A DNA stretch of 5,367 nucleotides, taken from contig JAJZPJ010000181.1 in assembly GCA_021811225.1 (NCBI GenBank), positions 1 to 5,367 of the forward strand. The letters run 5' to 3'. Position numbers and translations under genes: made by a program. The notes under the pieces were generated by a model. It did no database searches. It was given only the letters and a program-made list of their open reading frames with translations, and was not told the origin of the DNA. This document shows, piece by piece, positions 1 through 4,246 of the stretch (the first letter of the stretch is position 1; every line of letters begins with the position of its first letter). The DNA comes from Pseudomonadota bacterium (GTDB lineage Bacteria > Pseudomonadota > Gammaproteobacteria > Burkholderiales > Rhodocyclaceae).

Positions 1-190
1 CGAGCACGGCGAGCACGGCGGCCACCGTTTCTTCCGACATCTGTTCGCTCCTGTCGGGACCGGCGGCGACGTGGCAATGCAGGCAGGACTGGTTGCAGCG
101 GTAGCCCAGATTGAGCTGGAGCGTTTCCAGGCGTCCTCTCCGCAGGCGGGGAAAATCGGTGCGCTTGAGCAGCGGCAGGGTGGCGTGCAT
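1..190 (-). CDS. arsS: ArsS-type radical SAM protein, N-terminal fragment (runs off left edge)
   Basis: Only the first 63 codons are in the window. The ATG is at 190 on the minus strand, and a GGGAA sequence (plus-strand 196-200) lies 5 bases upstream as a ribosome binding site. Residues 32-39 read CNQSCLHC, the CX3CX2C motif that binds the 4Fe-4S cluster of radical SAM enzymes. It is preceded by LQLNLGYR and followed by HVAAGP, which is the pattern I recognise from the ArsS/DUF3641 family (TIGR04167-type). ArsS is implicated in arsenosugar biosynthesis, where it is thought to add the adenosyl-derived group to dimethylarsenite; some relatives are linked to selenium. Family members are usually about 300-350 aa, so most of the protein, including the Cys-rich C-terminal domain, lies outside. 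The gene starts 19 bp after the regulator gene ends, on the same strand, which suggests one transcript. The radical SAM call is firm; ArsS is likely, but the diagnostic C-terminal domain is not visible. Confidence 0.82.
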   Translation of the reverse strand, partial: MHATLPLLKRTDFPRLRRGRLETLQLNLGYRCNQSCLHCHVAAGPDRSEQMSEETVAAVLAVL

Positions 191-209
191 ATCGGTTCCC
201 GGGAGCGGT

Positions 210-869
210 TCAAGCTTCTACCGGCAGGCCCGCGGCCTTCCATTCCGGATAGCCCTCTTCCAGGCGCCGGGCCTTGATGCCGCGATCGCGCAGCTTGGCG
301 ACGGCGTCGTAGGAGAGGACGCAGTGCGGGCCGCGGCAGTAGGCGACGACCTCCTTTTTCGGCTTGAGCTTGCGGAGATACTTCTCCAGTTCGGCCAGGG
401 GCACGTTCACGGCCCCGGCGATATGGCCGGCCGCATACTCGTCGGCTGGACGCACGTCGAGCACCGTGACCAGCCCCTTGCGCGCCCGGTCCAGCAGTTC
501 TCCGGCGGGGACCGGCTCCAGAGAATCCTTGACGGTCAGGTAGGTTTTGACCAGCCGTTCCACCTCCGCGATGTTCTGTTCGGCCACGCTGCGCAAGGCG
601 TTCAGGAGGCCGACCACCTCGTCTCCGGCCAAGCGGTAATGGACGTAGAGCCCTTCCTTCTCGGCGCTCACCAGTCCGGCATGGCGCAGTTGCTGCAGGT
701 GATGCGAGGCATTCGAGACCGGCAGGCCGCATTTCTCGGCCAGCGCTTCGACGCTGCGCTGGCCTTGCCCCAGGCATTCGAGCAGTTCCAACCTGACCGG
801 GCTGCCGAGGGCTTTGCCGACGCGGGCGAATTGTTCAAAGAGCCGATGCTTGATGTTTGGTGTTGACAT
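210..869 (-). CDS. ArsR-family HTH regulator fused to a C-terminal rhodanese domain
   Basis: 219 aa. Residues about 8-85 form an ArsR/SmtB winged helix: RLELLECL (helix region), then the recognition segment around SNASHHLQQLRHAGLV (residues 52-67), then a wing around EKEGLYVHYRL. Residues about 120-217 form a rhodanese domain with VLDVRPADEYAAGHI and the catalytic loop beginning at Cys178 (CRGPHCV), followed by a GYPEW motif near the end. The protein probably represses its own promoter and transfers or senses sulfane sulfur through Cys178. Only Cys32 and Cys47 occur in the DNA-binding part. The ELCVCDL metal-binding motif of classical arsenite-sensing ArsR is absent, and helix 5 has no cysteine to complete a SqrR/BigR-type dithiol pair. 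A second cysteine, Cys183, sits five residues after the catalytic one. The start at 869 is supported by the HTH N-terminus and by an AGAGG (plus-strand 881-885) 11 bases upstream, which is a rather long spacing. It is divergent from the plus-strand genes and is followed closely by the radical SAM gene. Confidence 0.93.
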   Translation of the reverse strand: MSTPNIKHRLFEQFARVGKALGSPVRLELLECLGQGQRSVEALAEKCGLPVSNASHHLQQLRHAGLVSAEKEGLYVHYRLAGDEVVGLLNALRSVAEQNIAEVERLVKTYLTVKDSLEPVPAGELLDRARKGLVTVLDVRPADEYAAGHIAGAVNVPLAELEKYLRKLKPKKEVVAYCRGPHCVLSYDAVAKLRDRGIKARRLEEGYPEWKAAGLPVEA

Positions 870-882
870 TTTCCGGGTAACC

Positions 883-914
883 TCTACTATTCCAACAGTT
901 GTACGAATATTAGA
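883..914. promoter_or_regulatory. Candidate ArsR-type operator (interrupted inverted repeat)
   Basis: The outer arms are CTACTATTC (884-892) and GAATATTAG (905-913), which match as an inverted repeat at 8 of 9 positions; the bases at 883 and 914 also pair. The core contains ACA..TGT (895-902). In all, 12 of 16 symmetric positions pair around a centre between 898 and 899. The site covers the -10 element, the predicted start site and part of the leader of the divergent regulator gene, the usual place for autorepression by an ArsR-family dimer. The symmetry is directly visible; binding by the neighbouring regulator is inference. Confidence 0.6.
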
Positions 915-922
915 TCAATATT
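906..922. repeat. Second AT-rich dyad, AATATT-N5-AATATT
   Basis: AATATT occurs at 906-911 and again at 917-922 with AGATC between. Because AATATT is self-complementary, the two copies are both a direct and an inverted repeat. The dyad overlaps the right arm of the larger candidate operator and the spacer of the regulator promoter. It may be an alternative or additional binding site, or simply AT-rich promoter DNA. Confidence 0.35.
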
Positions 923-935
923 GCTTGCGTGGCAA
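907..935 (-). promoter_or_regulatory. Predicted sigma70-type promoter of the ArsR-rhodanese gene
   Basis: On the minus strand a TTGCCA -35 box (plus-strand 930-935) is followed after exactly 17 bp by a TAATAT -10 box (plus-strand 907-912). These match the consensus at 5 of 6 and 4 of 6 positions. Transcription would begin near position 900, leaving a leader of about 30 nt before the ATG at 869. The -10 box lies inside the candidate operator, so a bound repressor would block RNA polymerase. Confidence 0.6.
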
Positions 936-993
936 ATGACGGTTTCCAGTTTGCCCCAATTTCATCACCCCGTTCGGAGAAGCGGATCCTCGC

Positions 994-1857
994 ATGGACA
1001 TCAGCCAGTCAATAGCGAAATACGAAGCGGCCATCCGCCTCGGCTGCTTTTTCGGCATCTTCGGGCTCATGGCCCTGTGGGAGTGGGTCGCGCCGAAACG
1101 GCGCCTGTCCGTCTCCAAGACGATACGCTGGACCAACAACCTCGGCATCGTGTTCCTGAACAGCTTCGTCCTGCGCCTGGCATTTCCCGCCGCCGGCGTC
1201 GGCATGGCGGTCTTCGCCGAAGCCGGCCACTGGGGGCTGCTGCATCACTACCCCCTGCCCTACTGGGTCGCGCTGGTCGCTTCGGTGATCCTGCTCGACC
1301 TCGTCATCTATCTCCAGCACGTCATGGTGCATGCGATACCGCTATTGTGGCGGCTGCATCGGGTGCACCACGCGGATCTGGATTTCGACGTGACCACCGG
1401 AGCGCGCTTTCATCCGCTCGAAATCCTGCTCTCGATGCTGGTCAAGTTCGCGACCATCCTGCTTCTCGGGCCGCCGGCGCTCGCCGTGGTGATTTTCGAG
1501 GTGCTGCTGAACGCCACCGCGATGTTCAACCACGGCAACGTCGCGCTGCCGAGAGGCCTCGACCGGGTGCTGCGCTGGCTGGTGGTGACCCCGGACATGC
1601 ACCGCGTCCATCACTCGGTGGAAGACGACGAGACCAACAGCAATTTCGGCTTCAATCTGCCCTGGTGGGACCGTCTGTTCGGCACCTATCGGGATCAGCC
1701 GCGGGCGGGGCACGAGCGCATGAGCATCGGCATCCGCGACTATCGGGACATGAAGTGGTGCGCTTGGCTGCCGGGCATGCTGGCCATGCCGTTTCACGGC
1801 CGGATCGGCGCCTATGCGATCAACCGCAGGCAATGGGAGAACAGCGATGCTCGCTAG
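994..1857 (+). CDS. Fatty acid hydroxylase/sterol desaturase superfamily membrane protein
   Basis: 287 aa, a typical length for the bacterial family (PF04116-type). It carries the histidine clusters that bind the di-iron centre on the cytosolic face: H109xxxH113, H122RVH125H126, and H203RVH206H207, with additional conserved-looking histidines in RFHP (H140) and NHGN (H180). Hydrophobic segments lie at about residues 15-30, 48-70, 90-108 and 145-175, fitting an integral membrane enzyme. Family members use O2 and electrons to hydroxylate or desaturate C-H bonds in lipids such as sterols, fatty acids, sphingolipids or carotenoids; the substrate here cannot be read from the sequence. The C-terminal NLPWWDRLFGTY motif is also typical. 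The ribosome binding site is modest: GGA at 984-986, or GGAGA at 976-980, which is farther than usual. It is the first gene of the plus-strand unit, and its end overlaps the next gene by 11 bp. Confidence 0.92.
   Translation: MDISQSIAKYEAAIRLGCFFGIFGLMALWEWVAPKRRLSVSKTIRWTNNLGIVFLNSFVLRLAFPAAGVGMAVFAEAGHWGLLHHYPLPYWVALVASVILLDLVIYLQHVMVHAIPLLWRLHRVHHADLDFDVTTGARFHPLEILLSMLVKFATILLLGPPALAVVIFEVLLNATAMFNHGNVALPRGLDRVLRWLVVTPDMHRVHHSVEDDETNSNFGFNLPWWDRLFGTYRDQPRAGHERMSIGIRDYRDMKWCAWLPGMLAMPFHGRIGAYAINRRQWENSDAR
1835..1839 (+). promoter_or_regulatory. Ribosome binding site that fixes the TVP38 start
   Basis: GGGAG lies 7 bases before the ATG at 1847, inside the end of the desaturase gene. The upstream in-frame ATG at 1814 has no comparable sequence before it and would add 11 polar residues in front of the first membrane segment. 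The 1847 start is therefore preferred. Confidence 0.7.
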
Positions 1858-2812
1858 GCTGACGCGCTTCACCCTGGGGGCGGCGCTCCTCGCCGGCATC
1901 GCGCTGGCGGCGCTCTATCGCCAGCAGTTTTCCGCCGCGGCGCTGCAAGCCTGGATGCACCATGCCGGCGTGGCGGCGCCGCTGATGTTCATGGCGCTCT
2001 ATGCGGCGGCAACCGTCCTGTTTCTCCCCGGTTCGGTGCTGACCATTGCCGGCGGCGCGCTGTTCGGGCCGGTCTGGGGCACGCTCTACAGCCTGACCGG
2101 CGCCACGCTGGGGGCGACGCTGGCCTTCCTGGTCGCCCGCTATCTCGCTTCCGGCTGGGTCGCGCGCAAGGCCGGCGGCCGCCTCAAGCAGTTGATCGAG
2201 GGGGTGGAGAAGGAGAGCTGGCATTTCATCGCCTTCGTCCGTCTCGTGCCGCTGTTCCCCTTCAACCTGCTGAACTATGCGCTGGGGCTGACCCGGGTCA
2301 GCTTGTCCCACTTCATCGTCACTTCCTACATCTGCATGCTGCCGGGGGCGATCGCCTTCACCTACCTGGGCTACGCCGGGCGGGAGGCGGCTGCGGGCAG
2401 CGCCGGCAGCATCCAGAAGGGCCTGCTGGCGCTCGGTCTGCTGGCGATGATCGTTTTTCTGCCGCGCCTGATACGCCGGCTGCGCGGCACTCCCATGCTC
2501 GCCGTCCACGAACTCAAAAGGAAGCTGGACGCCGGCGAGGACCTGCTGGTTCTCGACGTCCGGGAGGCGAAGGATCTGAGCGGCGATCTGGGCCATATTG
2601 CGGCAGCCCGCAATATTCCCCTGGAGGAATTGCCGCGGCGCCTGGCCGAACTGGAGGTGCATATCAAGCGGCCGATCGCGATCGTCTGCCGCACCGACAA
2701 GCGCTCCGCGGCGGCGGCGCAACTGCTGTCCGGGAAGGGATTTTCGGACGTCCGGGTGACGCGCGGAGGAATGACCGAGTGGAACAAGAGCGGCTTCCCG
2801 GTGGAAAGATGA
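1847..2812 (+). CDS. TVP38/TMEM64 (VTT-domain) membrane protein with C-terminal rhodanese domain
   Basis: 321 aa from the ATG at 1847. Residues 1-212 are a VTT/DedA-superfamily membrane domain: an N-terminal membrane segment (about 8-24), then LFLPGSVLTIAGGALFG (58-74), a glycine-rich GATLGATLAFLVARYL stretch (85-100), VRLVPLFPFNLLNYALGL (131-148), a further segment at 155-175, and a last one at 191-209. These are hallmark TVP38 motifs; relatives are implicated in lipid scrambling or transport of lipid carriers. Residues about 217-321 are a rhodanese domain with LVLDVRE, GHIAAARNIPLEEL and the catalytic loop C281RTDKR, the canonical CX4R form, on what is probably the cytoplasmic side. This fusion architecture is known in proteobacteria. 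The gene overlaps the desaturase gene by 11 bp, which suggests translational coupling. The function is inferred: membrane lipid handling linked to sulfane sulfur chemistry. The specific substrate is unknown. Confidence 0.9.
   Translation: MLARLTRFTLGAALLAGIALAALYRQQFSAAALQAWMHHAGVAAPLMFMALYAAATVLFLPGSVLTIAGGALFGPVWGTLYSLTGATLGATLAFLVARYLASGWVARKAGGRLKQLIEGVEKESWHFIAFVRLVPLFPFNLLNYALGLTRVSLSHFIVTSYICMLPGAIAFTYLGYAGREAAAGSAGSIQKGLLALGLLAMIVFLPRLIRRLRGTPMLAVHELKRKLDAGEDLLVLDVREAKDLSGDLGHIAAARNIPLEELPRRLAELEVHIKRPIAIVCRTDKRSAAAAQLLSGKGFSDVRVTRGGMTEWNKSGFPVER
2595..2616 (+). repeat. Perfect 9-bp inverted repeat with 4-nt loop inside the rhodanese coding region
   Basis: ATATTGCGG (2595-2603) and CCGCAATAT (2608-2616) are exact reverse complements separated by CAGC. 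The repeat encodes the conserved HIAAARNIP stretch of the rhodanese domain. No T-run follows it, so it is not an intrinsic terminator. It could form an RNA hairpin or may be a by-product of the protein motif. Confidence 0.5.
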
Positions 2813-2822
2813 AGCCCGGACG

Positions 2823-2836
2823 CGGCGCGCGCGCCG
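2823..2836. repeat. GC-rich 14-bp perfect palindrome in the TVP38-cytochrome gap
   Basis: CGGCGCGCGCGCCG is its own reverse complement. It lies in the 52-bp gap between the TVP38 stop and the cytochrome start. It has no T-run after it and is low in complexity, so its role, if any, is unclear. I see no clear promoter in this gap, so the cytochrome is probably co-transcribed with the upstream genes. Confidence 0.4.
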
Positions 2837-2864
2837 ATCTCGAGCATCAACTGTGGAACATACG

Positions 2865-4121
2865 ATGATGCATATCCGAAAGAAGAAGACCGTCGTTGTC
2901 GGCGTCGTCCTGCTCGCCTTGCTCGCCTTCCTGGTTTGGCGGCTGATCCGTCCGATGGACATCTTCGTGGTATCGAAGGCGTTTGAACGACCGGTCTCAA
3001 CCGCGGTCACGCCGGCGTCGCTCCCGTCCTTGAGCGCCACCGGCTGCGCCGCTTGTCACCCGGCGTTTTACCGGGAGTGGTCGACCAGCATCCACAGCCA
3101 GGCCTGGACCGATCCCTATTTCCAGAAGGATTGGCGGTTTGACGGCCAGCAGCAGATCTGCAAGAACTGCCATATCCCGCTCGATCGCCAGCAGGAGAAC
3201 AAGGTCGTCGGATTCAAGGACAAGGGAAAATGGCACCCGATCCTGGCGCCCAATCCGGCGTTCGATCGAGAACTGCAGCACGAGGGCGTCACCTGCGCCG
3301 CCTGCCACCTCCGGGACGGCAAGATCCTCGGTCCCTATGCCAGCAAGAGCGCGCCGCATCCGGTGGAAAAAATCGCCAATACCAATGAAATCTGCTTCAA
3401 GTGCCATGTCGTGAGCGGAAAACGCTGGGATACGTTCTACCGGATTCCGCCCTGCGGCACCGTCGCCGAGATTCGTAACACCCCCGGCGCTAACAGGAGC
3501 ACCCCACCCGTTGCTGCGAACGGCACGGCCGGCAGCGAAATCTTCAGGCCGGGCGATGCGGCGCTCAACTGCGTCCAGTGCCACATGCCGCTGGTCGAAC
3601 GGCCCCTGGTCGTGGGCGGCAAGGTCCGGATGGTGCGCCGCCATCTGTGGCGCGGCGGGCATGACCCGGCAATGGTGAAGCAAGGGCTGGACGCCGTACT
3701 GCGCGAGGCACCGGCACCATCGCCCGGCCAGCGCTCCTTTACGCTGACGCTGACCAACACCGGGGCCGCGCACTATCTTCCGACCGGAACACCGGACCGC
3801 TACCTGAGCGCCTCCATCCGTCTGGTCGATCGCAATGGCGCCGTGTTGCGCGAAGATCACCATACCCTGAGGCGGAGCATCATGTGGCGCCCCTTCATCG
3901 TCGATCTGCGGGACACCCGCTTGCCGCGTTGGCAGCCGAGAGTTTTCCGCTTTGATGTCGATTCCAGTCGTTATCCAACGGCGGTGGCGGTGGAAGCGCA
4001 GGTGCGCTACCACCTGGTCGACGAAGCTCGTAGAAAGCGCATCGGTTACGAGAACAAGGAGCCGATCGCCTATGAGGTGTTTCATGCCCGCATCGCTCTG
4101 GATCGGGAGAAGACGAATTGA
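2865..4121 (+). CDS. Membrane-anchored five-heme c-type cytochrome (cytochrome c554-like heme domain)
   Basis: 418 aa from the ATG at 2865. A GTG at 2853 (4 residues longer) and the ATG at 2868 are alternatives; GGAA at 2855-2858 favours 2865. A basic N-terminus (RKKK) and a hydrophobic segment at about 9-26 form a signal anchor, placing the rest in the periplasm. There are five CXXCH heme sites: C61, C99, C144, C177 and C236. The first is followed by a W and an S-H pair (EWSTSIHSQA), as in the cytochrome c554 family, and H77, H124, H139 and H165 could be distal ligands. After the hemes, RRHLWRGGHDP leads into a probable beta-sandwich (about 288-412) with LTNTGAAHYLPTGTPDR, a motif I recognise from other multiheme cytochromes. 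The protein most likely carries electrons between the quinone pool or a periplasmic enzyme and another acceptor; the partner is unknown. It lies 52 bp after the TVP38 gene on the same strand. Confidence 0.9.
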   Translation: MMHIRKKKTVVVGVVLLALLAFLVWRLIRPMDIFVVSKAFERPVSTAVTPASLPSLSATGCAACHPAFYREWSTSIHSQAWTDPYFQKDWRFDGQQQICKNCHIPLDRQQENKVVGFKDKGKWHPILAPNPAFDRELQHEGVTCAACHLRDGKILGPYASKSAPHPVEKIANTNEICFKCHVVSGKRWDTFYRIPPCGTVAEIRNTPGANRSTPPVAANGTAGSEIFRPGDAALNCVQCHMPLVERPLVVGGKVRMVRRHLWRGGHDPAMVKQGLDAVLREAPAPSPGQRSFTLTLTNTGAAHYLPTGTPDRYLSASIRLVDRNGAVLREDHHTLRRSIMWRPFIVDLRDTRLPRWQPRVFRFDVDSSRYPTAVAVEAQVRYHLVDEARRKRIGYENKEPIAYEVFHARIALDREKTN

Positions 4122-4246
4122 CCACGACCGGCATGGATGCACACGCCAAGCCTGTTTCGGCGCGGCGGAAATCTTGACGAAAAAAAACAGATCTGGCGGC
4201 ATTACCGACCGCCGTTGACGACACTAGGCCGCACAAAGGGGATCCC
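4122..4246 (+). other. 125-bp intergenic region between the cytochrome and RND genes
   Basis: No convincing gene is present. A TTGACG at 4174-4179 resembles a -35 box and is followed by an eight-A tract (4180-4187), but no good -10 box sits at the right distance, so a separate promoter for the transporter gene is only possible. GGCGG (4195-4199) and CCGCC (4209-4213) form a 5-bp stem with a 9-nt loop. Read on the minus strand it is followed 7 nt later by a T8 run, a poor terminator with no minus-strand gene to serve. No plus-strand terminator is evident after the cytochrome gene, so read-through is plausible. Confidence 0.4.
4235..4241 (+). promoter_or_regulatory. Ribosome binding site of the RND transporter gene
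   Basis: AAAGGGG ends 5 bases before the ATG at 4247. It is the strongest Shine-Dalgarno-like sequence in the window and supports this start. Confidence 0.7.

Noticed and set aside
1..20. Tandem copy of CGAGCACGG at the left edge
   Set aside because: Only two 9-bp units, in coding frame and encoding a hydrophobic AVLAVL stretch of the radical SAM protein; likely chance from codon use.
111..866. 251-codon open frame on the plus strand opposite the ArsR-rhodanese gene
   Set aside because: It is the antisense shadow of a protein with clear HTH and rhodanese motifs; its own translation shows no recognisable domain and the GC-rich codon pattern explains its openness.
899..993. Plus-strand promoter for the desaturase gene
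   Set aside because: I looked for -35/-10 pairs with 16-18 bp spacing. The best -35-like TTGTAC (899-904) has no acceptable -10 partner, so I could not support a call.
921..1862. 313-codon plus-strand frame overlapping the desaturase gene
   Set aside because: It is an alternative frame of the same DNA, very rich in Arg, Ala, Gly and Pro; the histidine-cluster frame starting at 994 is clearly the real one.
1820..3040. 406-codon open frame on the minus strand
   Set aside because: It lies antisense to the TVP38-rhodanese gene and the start of the cytochrome gene, is rich in Arg, Gln and Gly as expected of a shadow, and has no recognisable motif.
2997..4202. 401-codon open frame on the minus strand
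   Set aside because: It is antisense to the five-heme cytochrome, whose five CXXCH motifs establish the real frame.
4180..4213. Hairpin next to a T8 run on the minus strand, resembling an intrinsic terminator
   Set aside because: The stem is only 5 bp, the T-run starts 7 nt after it, and no minus-strand gene lies upstream to be terminated.
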